64,000 nucleotides of DNA from Sphingopyxis macrogoltabida (GCF_001314325.1 NZ_CP009429.1:4402501-4466500); one strand, 5' to 3'; shown: positions 43,473 through 57,704, numbered from the stretch's first letter. The notes: generated from the letters alone by a model not told the origin. Numbers and translations: made by a program.

Positions 43473-43943
43473 TCATGCGCGACGCCCGCTCGGCCGCGCG
43501 TAGCGGGACTGGACGGTCGTGCGGCGGAAATGCTTTTCGAGCGCAGCGTTCGAGCGGCGCAGGAACACCGAGCAGGCGCGACGTAGAAATGGGTAGCCGA
43601 GCCACGAGAAGAAGCCCCGGCAGTCGAGCCGGTGCGTCACCTCGACACCCTGACCGAGCTTTTCGAGTCGGTAGCTTTCCTCGATGACGAGCAGACCGCG
43701 CATGCCCGTCCGCCAGGAAAAACCCGAGAGCCAGTCGAGACAGGTGATCCGGCCCTCGGCCGACAGTTCCGGCCCGCGCGGTCCGCGCGGCGAGTAGACA
43801 TAGTCCACGCGCTCTTCATCACCCGGACGATCGGTGAAGCGGAGCGTCGGATGCCAGTCGCCGTACCGCTCGATATCGACGAGCAGCCGCCAGACCCGTC
43901 CGATCGGGACCGGCAGGCGGAGCGAGGTTCCTACCGAGAACAT
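43473..43943 (-). CDS. SRPBCC-family (START-like) protein, second copy
   Basis: A 156-residue START-like protein: MFSVGTSLRLPVPIGRVWRLLVDIERYGDWHPTL, then VTHRLDCRGFFSWLGYPFLRR. The layout is similar to the protein at 37028-37513, and both stand in metal-export transcripts. It is last in the czc-DUF190 operon, 81 bases after DUF190. Function unknown; lipid or hydrophobic-ligand binding is a guess from the fold. Confidence 0.8.
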   Translation of the reverse strand: MFSVGTSLRLPVPIGRVWRLLVDIERYGDWHPTLRFTDRPGDEERVDYVYSPRGPRGPELSAEGRITCLDWLSGFSWRTGMRGLLVIEESYRLEKLGQGVEVTHRLDCRGFFSWLGYPFLRRACSVFLRRSNAALEKHFRRTTVQSRYARPSGRRA

Positions 43944-44024
43944 CGGCGAGCTCCTCGCTCCGGCAAGCTGGTCCGCGACGCAGGCCGGGGACCTGCGCCG
44001 CGGTGTAGACCGGCAAGATGCCGG

Positions 44025-44369
44025 TCAGCTCTGAACATCGGGGGGCTCCGCGGCGGATTTCCCGCCGAGGATGTCGACCGCTTCGAGCGTGATGAGCCCG
44101 ATGTCCGATATTTCGGTCAGCTGCGCCGCAAAGTCGCGGAGCCGCTGCTCCTCGTCGATGATCTCGACCACGACCGCCCTGTCATTCTCCAGCGCATGCT
44201 TGCGGTGGAGATGCGCCGAGCGACCGAAACCAAGAACCGCTTCGAGCACCGTAACGCCTGCCAGCTTTTGCTGGCGAGCGAGTTCGGAGATGAACTCGAA
44301 GACCCGCTGATCGCCGAAGAAGGCGGATTCATCGGTGTAGATGCGCAAGAGCTTGGATGCTTTTGTCAT
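44025..44369 (-). CDS. DUF190 protein (PII-like fold)
   Basis: A 114-residue DUF190 protein: LLRIYTDESAFFGDQRVFEFISELARQQKLAGVTVLEAVLGFG, then VVVEIIDEEQRL. The family resembles PII/CutA signalling or metal-tolerance proteins and is often found next to CBA metal pumps. It begins 12 bases after czcA. Likely role: cytoplasmic sensing or modulation of the pump, not established. Confidence 0.85.
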   Translation of the reverse strand: MTKASKLLRIYTDESAFFGDQRVFEFISELARQQKLAGVTVLEAVLGFGRSAHLHRKHALENDRAVVVEIIDEEQRLRDFAAQLTEISDIGLITLEAVDILGGKSAAEPPDVQS

Positions 44370-44381
44370 GACAGTCTCTCC

Positions 44382-47300
44382 CTATTCCGTGACCGGCTGG
44401 ACCGCCGGCTCCGCTTTCCGCTTCAGGAACTTCGGCTGCCAGTCCGCCCCGAGAACGACCTTTGCGATCGCGGGGAGAACGAGCAGCGTCAGGATCGTCG
44501 CCGCGATGAGGCCGCCGATGACGGTCGTCGCGAGCGGCTTCTGCACTTCGGCACCCGTGCCGGTCGCGATCGCCATCGGCACGAAGCCGATCGCGGGCAC
44601 GAAACCGGTCATGATCACCGCGCGCATCTTCTCGGTCATGCCCTCACGGATTGCCTCCGTGAGCGGGACATCATTCTCGAGCCGCTCGCGGATCGCCGTC
44701 ATGACGACGAGACCGTTGAGCACCGCGACGCCGGCAAGGCAGATGAAGCCCACAGCCGCCGAGACCGAGAAGTTGATGCCCGTAAGCGCGAGGGTGAACA
44801 CCCCGCCCGCGAGGCCCAGCGGCACCGCAAGGAACACAGCGGTCGCGCGTCCGAAGGTGCCGAGCGCCATGTAGAGCAGGATGAAGATACCGGCGAAGCA
44901 GAGCGGAACCACGATGGAGAGCCGCTTCGACGCAGCCTGCAGGCTTTCGAACTGCCCGCCCCATTCGAGATAATAGCCCGAGGGGAGCTTCACATTGGCG
45001 ATCTTCGCCTGCGCTTCGGCTACAAAGGACCCCGCATCGCGGCCTTCGAGGTTCACCTGCACGACGACGCGCCGCTTGCCATTTTCGCGGCTGATCTGGT
45101 TGAGCCCTTCGGTCAGCCGGATCTGCGCCACCTGGGCGAGCGGTATCTGTCCGCGGTTCCCGCCTTCTGAGGGCAGGAGGACAGGAAGCGCGCGGATGTC
45201 GTCGAGATTGACACGGGTCGCGTCAGGCACGCGGACGGTAATGTCGAACCGGCGGTCGCCTTCGTAAAGGAGACCTGATTCCCGCCCACCGAGCGCCGCC
45301 GACACAGTGTCGGCCACTTCCTGGACCGACAGTCCGTAGCGTGCGATCGCATTGCGATCGAGCTGCACGTCCAGCATGGGAGCGCCGCCAACCTGGTCGG
45401 CCTTGACGCTTCCCGCACCCGGGATGCCCTGCAGCACACGCACCATCTCGTTCGCGGCGAGCGACATCTTGTCGAGGTCGTCGCCGTAGAGCTTGATGGC
45501 GACGTCGCCGCGGACACCCGCGATTAGTTCGTTGAAGCGAAGCTCGATCGGCTGGCTGACTTCATAGAGCTGGCCGAGTTGGCCGCCAGCGGCCTTCTCG
45601 ATACGCTCGACGACATCGGCCTTGGAATCGACGCCCGCCGGCCACTGATCTTGCGGCTTCAGGATGATGAAGCCGTCCGAGATGTTCGGCGGCATCGGGT
45701 CGGTCGCCACCTCGGCAGTGCCGGTTTTCGAGAACATCAGTTCGACTTCAGGCAGGCTCGAAATCGCCGTCTCGACATTGAGTTGCATGGCCAGCGACTG
45801 TTCGAGGCTCACCGAAGGCACGCGCGTCGAGGCGAGCGCCATATTCTTCTCGTCGAGCTGCGGAATGAATTCCGAGCCGAGCAGTCCGAATGCCGGGATG
45901 GCAAGGACGAAGAAGGCAAAGCCGCCGGCGATGAAAGCCCAGGGCTTTGCGAGCGCCTTGTCGAGTAGCGGGAGATAGCGCTCCTTCGACTTGCGGATCG
46001 CCCACACCTCCTTCTCGGCAACCTTGCCGCGGATCATCAGCGCGACAAGCGCCGGAACCAGCGTGATCGCGAGAATGAAAGCCGCCACGAGCGCGAGCAT
46101 GATGGTGATGGCCATCGGCGAGAAGGTCTTGCCCTCGACGCCCGTGAACATCAGCAGCGGTGCGAAGGCGAGCAGGATGATCGCCTGCCCGAAGACTGTC
46201 GGTTTGATCATCTCCTGGCTGGCGCGCATCGTCTCCTCGAGACGTTCGCGAAGATTGAGCAATCTCCCTTCATGTTCCTGCCGGTGCGCCAGTCTGGCGA
46301 GGCAGTTTTCGATGATGATCACCGCCCCGTCGACGATCAGACCGAAGTCGAGCGCGCCAAGGCTCATCAGGTTACCGGGGACCCGGAACGCGTTCATGCC
46401 CATCGCCATCATCAGGAAGGAGAAGGGGATGACGAGCACCGCGATGATCGCGGCACGCCAGTTGCCGAGCAGGAAGAAGAGCGCGGCGGCGACGAGCAGT
46501 GCGCCTTCGGTCAGGTTCTTCTCCACCGTGCCGACCGTCGCGTTGACGAGCTTGGCACGGTCGAGCACCACCTTCACTTCGACGCCGGGCGGCAGGGTCT
46601 TCGACACCTGCGCGATCTTCGCCGATACGTCTTCCGCAACGGTGCGGCTGTTCTGCCCGATCAGCATGAGCACGGTTCCGATCACCGCCTCTTTGCCGTT
46701 CATGCTGCCCGCACCGGTTCTGAGGTCGCCGCCGATTTTCACATTGGCAAGCTGCCCGACGGTGACGGGGACGCCGCCGCGCGTCGCGACGACCGCGTTG
46801 CGGATTTCGTCGACCGAGCGGACACGTGCATCAACGCGCACGAGATAGGCCTCGCCTGCCCGGTTGTAGTAGTTGGCACCGACCGCGAGATTGGCGCGTT
46901 CGAGGGCTTCGCCGAGTTCACTGTAGGAAATGCCGTAGCTGGTGAGACGGGTCGGATCGGGCTCGACGACGAAGGTCTTGGCGTAGCCGCCGATGGAGTC
47001 GACGCCGGCGACGCCGCCAACTGACTTGAGCTGCGGACTGACGATCCAGTCCTGCACCGTGCGAAGATAGCCCGATTTGGCAATCTCGTCGGTGAGGATA
47101 TCGCCCTCGGGGGTCAGATAGCTGCCGTCGGGTTGCCAGCCTGGCTGGCCCGCGACCTTCTTGGCGCCCTTCCCGTCGGGAAATTTATAGCCGACGGTAT
47201 ACATGACGACCTCGCCGAGACCCGTCGTCACGGGACCGATCTGCGGCTGGGCCCCGTCGGGAAGATTTTCGCCCGCCTGCAGCAGCCGTTCGCCCACCTG

Positions 47301-47624
47301 CTGGCGCGCGAAATAGAGGTCGGTTTCATCGGTGAAGATCGCCGTCACCTGGCTGAAACCGTTGCGCGAGATCGAGCGTGTCGTCTCGAGCCCCGGAATG
47401 CCCGCCAGCGAGATTTCGATCGGATAAGTAACGAGTTTCTCGATTTCGACCGGCGAAAGACGCGGATCGATCGTGTTGATTTGCACCTGCTTATTGGTGA
47501 TGTCGGGAACTGCGTCGATCGGCAGCTTGGTCAGCTGCCAGACGCCGAGTCCGGCTATTACGAGGAAAAGGAAGAGAACCGCCCAGCGTGCGCGGACGGA
47601 TAACGCTATCAGTTTCGCGATCAC
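44382..47624 (-). CDS. czcA: Heavy-metal RND pump CzcA (first cluster)
   Basis: A 1,080-residue HME-RND pump. The N-terminus [19 protein letters not shown] and the TM4 motif [18 protein letters not shown] (Asp, Asp and Glu of the proton relay) place it with CzcA/NccA pumps for Zn, Co, Cd or Ni. A Lys/Gly-rich insert around residues 150-170 (FPDGKGAKKVAGQPGW) is seen in this subgroup. The ATG at 47624 lies three bases after the czcB stop. It is the third gene of czcI-czcC-czcB-czcA-DUF190-SRPBCC. Confidence 0.93.
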   Translation of the reverse strand: MIAKLIALSVRARWAVLFLFLVIAGLGVWQLTKLPIDAVPDITNKQVQINTIDPRLSPVEIEKLVTYPIEISLAGIPGLETTRSISRNGFSQVTAIFTDETDLYFARQQVGERLLQAGENLPDGAQPQIGPVTTGLGEVVMYTVGYKFPDGKGAKKVAGQPGWQPDGSYLTPEGDILTDEIAKSGYLRTVQDWIVSPQLKSVGGVAGVDSIGGYAKTFVVEPDPTRLTSYGISYSELGEALERANLAVGANYYNRAGEAYLVRVDARVRSVDEIRNAVVATRGGVPVTVGQLANVKIGGDLRTGAGSMNGKEAVIGTVLMLIGQNSRTVAEDVSAKIAQVSKTLPPGVEVKVVLDRAKLVNATVGTVEKNLTEGALLVAAALFFLLGNWRAAIIAVLVIPFSFLMMAMGMNAFRVPGNLMSLGALDFGLIVDGAVIIIENCLARLAHRQEHEGRLLNLRERLEETMRASQEMIKPTVFGQAIILLAFAPLLMFTGVEGKTFSPMAITIMLALVAAFILAITLVPALVALMIRGKVAEKEVWAIRKSKERYLPLLDKALAKPWAFIAGGFAFFVLAIPAFGLLGSEFIPQLDEKNMALASTRVPSVSLEQSLAMQLNVETAISSLPEVELMFSKTGTAEVATDPMPPNISDGFIILKPQDQWPAGVDSKADVVERIEKAAGGQLGQLYEVSQPIELRFNELIAGVRGDVAIKLYGDDLDKMSLAANEMVRVLQGIPGAGSVKADQVGGAPMLDVQLDRNAIARYGLSVQEVADTVSAALGGRESGLLYEGDRRFDITVRVPDATRVNLDDIRALPVLLPSEGGNRGQIPLAQVAQIRLTEGLNQISRENGKRRVVVQVNLEGRDAGSFVAEAQAKIANVKLPSGYYLEWGGQFESLQAASKRLSIVVPLCFAGIFILLYMALGTFGRATAVFLAVPLGLAGGVFTLALTGINFSVSAAVGFICLAGVAVLNGLVVMTAIRERLENDVPLTEAIREGMTEKMRAVIMTGFVPAIGFVPMAIATGTGAEVQKPLATTVIGGLIAATILTLLVLPAIAKVVLGADWQPKFLKRKAEPAVQPVTE

Positions 47625-47627
47625 GGT

Positions 47628-48797
47628 TTATTCCTCCTCGCCCGCGCCCTTGCCGAGTTCGGCCTTGAGCAGGAAAGCGTTCTTGGTCGCGACGATCTGG
47701 CCGGGCTTCAGCCCAGAGAGGATTTCGACGCGGCCTGCACTGCGCTGGCCGACGGTTACCGTCTGCGCACGGAATCCTTCCTTCGTGCGGACGAAGACCA
47801 CGTCGCGGCCTTCGAGCGTCTGGAGGGCTTCGTCAGCGATCACGATCCGTACCGGCCCACCGGTTTCGGCGCCGCGGCTCGGGAGCAGACGCACCCGGAC
47901 CGCAAGGCCCGGCTGCAGCGCACCGGTCACATCGAGTACGGCGGTTGCCGAGCGTGTGTCGCCCGACAGGCCGGGGGTCACAGCCCGCACACGGGCATCG
48001 ATCGTCCGGCCGTCGGGAAGTTCGATGATCGCACGGTCTCCGGGCGAGAGCCGCTGTGCATCGGCCGGGCCGACTGCGGCCTCGATCTGCACCTTGCTCG
48101 GATCGGCAACGCGGAACAATTCGGTTTCGGGCTGGACGAAGGCGCCAAGGCTGGCGTTCTCGGCCGTAATCCGTCCCGAGATCGGGCTTGCCACGATGAC
48201 GCTGCTGCCATCGCGCGTGACCTGCGCGGCGCTCGCTGCCGCACGCGCGCGTTGCGCTTCGGCCGCGGCGGCCGCGGCTTCGGCTTGCGCCTGCTCATAA
48301 TCGACCCGCGCCGACACCTTCTGGTCGAACAGAGTCTTCTCGCGGTGGAGATTTTTCTGCGCGAGCGTCGAGCGCGCATCGGCGGCAATCCGTTCGGCCG
48401 CAATCTGGGCGGCGTCGCGGCTTTGCACGATCGCGATCGTCTCACCGGCGCTGACCGGATCGCCGAGCCGCTTGAAGAGACGGGTGACGGCGCCGCCCGC
48501 GCGGGCGGTGACGATGGCCTCGCCGCTCGGCGCGGCGGTGACGGTCGCTTGCGAGATGATTTCCGAACCGAGTCCGCCGGCGCCGATCGTCTCGACGCCG
48601 ATCTTGGCGGCCTTGATCGCTTCGGGCGTGATGGCGAGGCTGCTCGGAAGGGCTTCGCTCGCCGCTTCCTTATCGCCTTCTGCAGTCGGCGCGGCGGCCG
48701 GGTCGGCGCTGCAGCGTGCGACGCCGAAGCCCGTGACGGCGGCGAGTATCATGGCGCCCGCGACAGTGCCGAGGAGACGCTTGTCCTTGGTGATCAT
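47628..48797 (-). CDS. czcB: Periplasmic adaptor CzcB (first cluster)
   Basis: A 389-residue membrane fusion protein. One N-terminal membrane segment, then a barrel-sandwich domain (VTARAGGAVTRLFKRLGDPVSAGETIAIVQS), an Ala-rich coiled hairpin and VASPISGRITAENASLGAFVQPE. It has no extra metal-binding N-terminal domain, unlike the adaptor of the second cluster. It links CzcA to CzcC. 109 bases separate it from czcC. Confidence 0.9.
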   Translation of the reverse strand: MITKDKRLLGTVAGAMILAAVTGFGVARCSADPAAAPTAEGDKEAASEALPSSLAITPEAIKAAKIGVETIGAGGLGSEIISQATVTAAPSGEAIVTARAGGAVTRLFKRLGDPVSAGETIAIVQSRDAAQIAAERIAADARSTLAQKNLHREKTLFDQKVSARVDYEQAQAEAAAAAAEAQRARAAASAAQVTRDGSSVIVASPISGRITAENASLGAFVQPETELFRVADPSKVQIEAAVGPADAQRLSPGDRAIIELPDGRTIDARVRAVTPGLSGDTRSATAVLDVTGALQPGLAVRVRLLPSRGAETGGPVRIVIADEALQTLEGRDVVFVRTKEGFRAQTVTVGQRSAGRVEILSGLKPGQIVATKNAFLLKAELGKGAGEEE

Positions 48798-48906
48798 ATT
48801 CTATCTCCGCTGTTGATGCGGTTCGCGCGCCGACCGGCGGCGCACCCCTGTTGACTTGGAAGAACGGCGGCGAACGCGCCCCCGTCCACTGGAAGGCTCG
48901 GCGCGC

Positions 48907-50214
48907 TCATGGCTGATGATCCGCGTCGCCGTCGGCGGCTGCCTGGCGCGAGAGGATGGCGCGAGCTTCGGCCCGGGCCTGCCGCGCCGCGATCAGCTCG
49001 GCCTGCGTCGCCGCATAGGCCTGCTGCGCGTCGATATATTCGACGAGCGAGGACTTGCCGGCGCGGTAGCTGAGCTCGGCGAGCCGGACACCTTCGCGCG
49101 CCTGCTCGATGCCGCTGCCCTCAAGCGCCGCGAGGCGGGCCTCTGCGGCTTCGAGTTCGGCCTGCGCATTGGCGATCTCCGCCTGAGCATTGACCACTGC
49201 ATTCTCGCGCCGCGCAATGGCGGCGGCGACATCGGACTTGGCCGCCGAGATGTTGCCGCGGTTGCGGTCGAAGACGGGGAGCGGCACGGAAACATTGGCG
49301 ATCAATGCGCGATCGCCGGTGTCGCGAAGTTGACGCACCCCGAAGCCGACCGACGGATCGAGCCGGCCATCGGCGCGCTGCCCCTGGAGCCGCGCTTCGG
49401 CAATCAGCTTCTCGGTTTCTGCCAAGCGAACGTCGAGCGTCGCGAGCGAGTCCACCGTCTCCGGTGCCACCCACATATCGCCTTCCATCAACTCGGCAGG
49501 CGGGACCGAGCTTCCGAGGAGCGCCGCGAGCGAACGCCGGGCGGTTTTTTCTTCGGCCTCGGCTGTGCGTAGCTCGGCGGTGGCCTGAACGAGAGCCGCA
49601 TTGGCGCGGAACGCGCGGAGCGGCGGCTCGTTGCCGGTATCGACCATGGCCTGTGCCACGCGGACGAGTTCGCGGGCACGCACTTCATTCTCGCGCGCGA
49701 GCGCCAGACTGTCGCGGGCCGCGAGCGCGGTCGCGAACTGGTTGCGAACCTCTAGCGCGAGATCCGCACGGGCAATTTCGAGCCGATATTGCGCGGCGAG
49801 AAACTCGGCGTCGGCGAGCGTCATGCGCGCACGGCGCCGGCCCCCGACATCGAGACGCTGATTGACCGACACCGTCGTTTCGAGACCGTTCAGGCCCGAA
49901 TAGGGACCGGTTCCCGCGAAATTCTCGACATCGACATTGAGCGTCGGATTGTAGCGATAGCCCGCCTGACGCTGGCGACCGCGAGCGGCCTCCACTTCGG
50001 CTTCGGCGGCAACCACGCGCGGCGAGCGCGCGTCGGCTTCCTCCATCGCCTGCGCGAGGGACAATCGAGCGGGAAGCGGGCCGGTACGCACGGCCTCGCC
50101 TGCGGAAGAAGGCGGTCCCACTAGCTCCGACGCTGCCGACTGGGCAGCGGCGGGCGCGGAATTTGCGCCTGCAACGAGCGCCACGAGACTCGCGGCGACA
50201 ACTATGGATTTCAT
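48907..50214 (-). CDS. czcC: Outer-membrane channel CzcC (first cluster)
   Basis: A 435-residue TolC-family protein with signal peptide (residues 1-24), the repeat LSLAQAMEEADARSPRVVAAEAEVEAARGRQRQAG, VSVNQRLDVGGRRRARM and long coiled helices. It would form the outer-membrane exit duct of the first Czc pump. Confidence 0.9.
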   Translation of the reverse strand: MKSIVVAASLVALVAGANSAPAAAQSAASELVGPPSSAGEAVRTGPLPARLSLAQAMEEADARSPRVVAAEAEVEAARGRQRQAGYRYNPTLNVDVENFAGTGPYSGLNGLETTVSVNQRLDVGGRRRARMTLADAEFLAAQYRLEIARADLALEVRNQFATALAARDSLALARENEVRARELVRVAQAMVDTGNEPPLRAFRANAALVQATAELRTAEAEEKTARRSLAALLGSSVPPAELMEGDMWVAPETVDSLATLDVRLAETEKLIAEARLQGQRADGRLDPSVGFGVRQLRDTGDRALIANVSVPLPVFDRNRGNISAAKSDVAAAIARRENAVVNAQAEIANAQAELEAAEARLAALEGSGIEQAREGVRLAELSYRAGKSSLVEYIDAQQAYAATQAELIAARQARAEARAILSRQAAADGDADHQP

Positions 50215-50279
50215 GAAAAAGAGACTCCTGACGTTTCCAGGGAGAAGCGCACGCGAAGGGCGCGCGCAGACCTAGAGCG

Positions 50280-50642
50280 TCAGGCGATTGGAGGGCGGAA
50301 CGTCCCGATATAGGCGACGGGCGGCAAGGCGGCCGTCAGGATGCGCGTATGCGCTTCAGGGGCAGGCGTTTCGGTCGCTGCCGACAGCGTTTCCGCCGGG
50401 ACGCCCGAATGGTGGCCGTGGCAACCATGAGCGGCGGCGGGCACCTGCTGCTTTTCGCCGGGAGAGGATTTTTTCTTGTCGACTTCGGCGCTTTCGATCG
50501 CCGGTGCGGAAACGCAGCCGGCTTCGATCGCCGCGACAAAAAGGCTCGCCTCGGCTCGATCCTCGGTCGCATGTGCGAGCGACCCCGCAACCGTTCCGGA
50601 TGCAAGGAGAAGGGTCAGGAGGAAGAGGATCACCCGTCGCAT
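50280..50642 (-). CDS. Small His/Cys exported protein at the head of the first czc cluster (CzcI-like position)
   Basis: A 120-residue protein with a signal peptide (residues 1-24) and a central AAHGCHGHHSGVP cluster; further Cys at AGCVSAP. Small periplasmic proteins with such clusters commonly precede czcCBA (CzcI-like) and are thought to modulate the system; sequence similarity to CzcI itself is not certain. The second cluster has a comparable protein at 51511-51849. Confidence 0.72.
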   Translation of the reverse strand: MRRVILFLLTLLLASGTVAGSLAHATEDRAEASLFVAAIEAGCVSAPAIESAEVDKKKSSPGEKQQVPAAAHGCHGHHSGVPAETLSAATETPAPEAHTRILTAALPPVAYIGTFRPPIA

Positions 50643-51056
50643 TGAAACCGGCCCCTAGCATCGAAACGGCGCGGTGAAAAGTAGAAGATTTTCAATCAAC
50701 TTCGGCGGCACTCTTCGAGCCCCCGAACCGGCTCCGTAATATTATCTCATGGCGGTAAGGGAGCAGTGCATCTTGCCCCTCTATATTTGCGGAAGCGTCT
50801 AAAGAAACAGGATATCCGCCGAACAATCGCGCGTTAAGCACAATAATTCTATGATCGTCTTTTGCTCTTATTTCTATCGCTTCGCTATTGGCTTCCGCCC
50901 CCTTTGTTCGGGACGACATTCGAGCGATATGCTTGCCGTGAGACGAGAGGGTAAATCGGAAGCCGAGCGGCACAGCGTCCTGCCGGAACATCAGGGCTTG
51001 ACCCTGTATCTACTACAGGGTGCAAAAGCCTTCGGTGGACAAAAAAGGGGAAGAGG
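50643..51056. other. Divergent control region between the two czc clusters
   Basis: About 410 bases of lower GC content than the rest of the window. It must hold the promoters of both divergent clusters. A MerR-type operator at 50998 points right. A minus-strand frame (50692-50991, 99 residues) is possible, but it matches no family I recognise and spans the most A/T-rich part, so I do not call it as a gene. Confidence 0.5.
50998..51028 (+). promoter_or_regulatory. MerR-type operator upstream of DUF3703
   Basis: -35 TTGACC (50998-51003) followed by the dyad CTGTA-TCTAC-TACAG (51004-51018); outside it the symmetry extends to ACCCTGTA and TACAGGGT. A 19-bp spacer would put a poor -10 (CAAAAG) at 51023-51028. 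The half-sites match those of the merT operator at 32984-32998. No MerR gene is adjacent, so a regulator would act in trans. Confidence 0.65.
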
Positions 51057-51461
51057 ATGGTGCCGCCGACAGCAAAACCCGTGAGCAAGGCCGTCATCGA
51101 GCCGCTGCTGCGCGATCAATATCGCCTGTTTTGCGAATCACGCCGAATCGGAGATGAAGCGGCGGCGTGGCAGGCGCTCGAATGGGAACATATTTTGAGC
51201 CAGCCCTATATGGGCGCGCATCTCGCCTCCCACTGGCACATGCTTCGCTATGCGATCGAGCTCGGAGATGCCCGTGAGGCTGCCGGTCAGGCGATGCGGT
51301 TCCTGCTCGTCCCGCTTGGTTCGCTGACCGGCCGCCTCCCCGCAGGGAATAATGGCCGCGCGCGGGTGAGCGCCTTCGAGCCGATGCCGATGCCGAACGC
51401 CCTGGAAGCGCTGATCGAAACGGCCCGATCGACGGAGAGCGGCGCTGCGCGAACTGATTGA
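51057..51461 (+). CDS. DUF3703 protein
   Basis: A 134-residue cytoplasmic protein of the DUF3703 family: AWQALEWEHILSQPYMGAHLASHWHMLRYAIELGD, then RLPAGNNGRARVSAFEPMPMP. The family is common in metal-resistance clusters and its function is unknown; the conserved His and Trp residues could serve ligand or metal binding. The ATG at 51057 follows GGGGAAGAGG. It is the first gene after the MerR-type operator and precedes the second czc cluster. Confidence 0.85.
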   Translation: MVPPTAKPVSKAVIEPLLRDQYRLFCESRRIGDEAAAWQALEWEHILSQPYMGAHLASHWHMLRYAIELGDAREAAGQAMRFLLVPLGSLTGRLPAGNNGRARVSAFEPMPMPNALEALIETARSTESGAARTD

Positions 51462-51510
51462 TCCGGTTTTGGACTTCCGGAACAGGTCATTCGCTGTTAG
51501 GGGCGCGGCC

Positions 51511-51849
51511 ATGTCCGGCGCCCCCCTTCGCCTGTTGCTTGTGTTCATCCTGCTGCTCAGCGGGCTCCACAATGCTGCGCCGGCGATGGCGGGCATGACG
51601 CACCACGCGACCGATTCGCATCTGTCCCACCATGTGGAACCTGGCCATGCGTCGGACAGGGACACGCAAGAAGGTCAGCAGGACGCCGATCTTCACGGCA
51701 GCCACCATAATTGCCCGGTCGCATCCGATCAGGCCCTTTCGGGTCATGACGATCTGTCCTGTTTTTCCGGCGGCCTGCACTTTGCGCTGCCCGCGACGCG
51801 CCTCGCTTCGCGCGCGCTCGCACCTCCCCTGAACCCTCCCCTCGCCTGA
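51511..51849 (+). CDS. Small His-rich exported protein at the head of the second czc cluster (CzcI-like position)
   Basis: A 112-residue protein with a signal peptide (cleavage near AMA, about residue 27). A His-rich mature N-terminus (MTHHATDSHLSHHVEPGH) is followed by HGSHHNCPVASD and SCFSGG. Its place, size and His/Cys content match the small protein leading the first cluster. Probable periplasmic metal buffer or modulator. Confidence 0.72.
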   Translation: MSGAPLRLLLVFILLLSGLHNAAPAMAGMTHHATDSHLSHHVEPGHASDRDTQEGQQDADLHGSHHNCPVASDQALSGHDDLSCFSGGLHFALPATRLASRALAPPLNPPLA

Positions 51850-51914
51850 ACGACGCCTGCCGCGCGGCCCCTTTTCGGCCTGCGCTCAGTCGAACCGTTC
51901 AGGAGTGATCATTC

Positions 51915-53146
51915 ATGCATATCCATATGCGCGCCGCCCTGTTGGCCGGGGCTGCGCTGGTGGCGGGGTCCGTTTGGGCCCAGCCGCTAACGCTCGACCA
52001 GGCGGTCGAGCGGGCCATCGCTGCATCGCCCGAGCTTAGAGCGGGCGAAGCGGGGGTCGACGCTGCGCGCGCCGACCAGCTGCAAGCTCGCGTCCGTCCC
52101 AATCCGACCATATCGGTCGACATGGACAATGGCGTCGGAACGGGCAGCTACGGCCTGTTCCGGCAATCGGAACTCACCGTCACCTATTCGCAGCCGCTTG
52201 AACGCGGGGGCAAGCGCGAGGCGCGGATGGCACTTGCCGAGCGCGGCGTCGTTCTCGCCGAGGCGCAGTGGCGGCTCGTCCGGCTCGACATCGCCCAGGA
52301 AGTGCAGCGCGCCTATATTGACGTCCAGATCGCCGAGCAGATGGTCTGGATCGCAGAGGATCGCGTAAAACTCGAAAAGGAGATGCGCACCGAGGCCATA
52401 CGCCGCGTGCGCGGCTACAAGGATCCTCTGTTCGTCGAGACGCGCGCCGATGCCCGCATTCTCGAAGCCGAACTGGCACTGAAGGAAGCCCAGGCGAAGC
52501 GGCAGTCCGCACGCGCATTGCTCACCTCCTTCTGGGGCGGCACGCCTGACAGCCTCGTTATCGCCGAGGGGATCGAGAAACCCGATCCGCGCGATCCGCC
52601 GCTCGCCGAAGCCGACGCGGCGGTCTTCGACGCCGCCGTCGACCGGGCCCGCGCGCAGGTCGTCGTCGAGCAGAGCCGTGCGCACCAGGACTATACGGTC
52701 TCGGGCGGCACGCGCTTTCTTCGCGAGACCAACGATGTCGCCGTTCTCGGCGGCATCTCGATCCCGCTCGGACGGTTCGACCGCAACCAGGGCAATATCG
52801 CCCGGGCCCAGGCCGAACGGCGCCAACTCGAGTATCAGTCGGAAGCAAGCCGGCTCGAGCGGCTGCGGCGCCTCGCCACGCTTCGCGCCGACGCCGACGC
52901 CGCTAGGGTTCGGGCCGAGGGCATCATGAACGACGTCTATCCCAAAGCGGTCAAGACGCTCGGTCAGGTGCGCGAAGGCTATGCCCGCGGCGGGTTCCTG
53001 TTCGCCGATGTGCAGGATGCCGCCGACGTCATCATCCAGATCCAGGGTCAGTGGGCCGAGGCCATGACGCGCTACCGCGATTTGCTCGCGGAGATCGATC
53101 GCCTGACCGGCCGCTTCGATGCGGCTCCCCTTGCGGAGAATATTCC

Positions 53147-53150
<4 letters not shown>
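51915..53150 (+). CDS. czcC: Outer-membrane channel CzcC (second cluster)
   Basis: A 411-residue TolC-family protein with a signal peptide (MHIHMRAALLAGAALVAGSVWAQ is cut near residue 22). The repeat LTLDQAVERAIAASPELRAGEAG and the segment YSQPLERGGKREARM are typical of CzcC/CnrC. It overlaps czcB by four bases. Confidence 0.9.
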
Positions 53151-57588
<4,438 letters not shown>

Positions 57589-57644
57589 GACCCTCCCGGA
57601 TGGCCGCCATTCCCCCTGTCGGCGGCAACCGGGAGTGCTGACTG

Positions 57645-57676
57645 AGGCGGAACCCAAGCGGGTTCCGCCTCCTTTT
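57645..57676 (+). terminator. Intrinsic terminator after the second czcCBA cluster
   Basis: An 11-bp perfect stem AGGCGGAACCC / GGGTTCCGCCT with loop AAGC, directly followed by CCTTTT. This is the clearest rho-independent terminator in the window and separates czcCBA from the CDF gene. Confidence 0.88.
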
Positions 57677-57704
57677 AGGGATGGTGAGGATTGAGGAGCT
57701 TGCA

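Noticed and set aside
50692..50991. 99-residue minus-strand frame between the czc clusters
   Set aside because: No recognisable family, no ribosome site and it lies in the A/T-rich control region; kept only as a remark.
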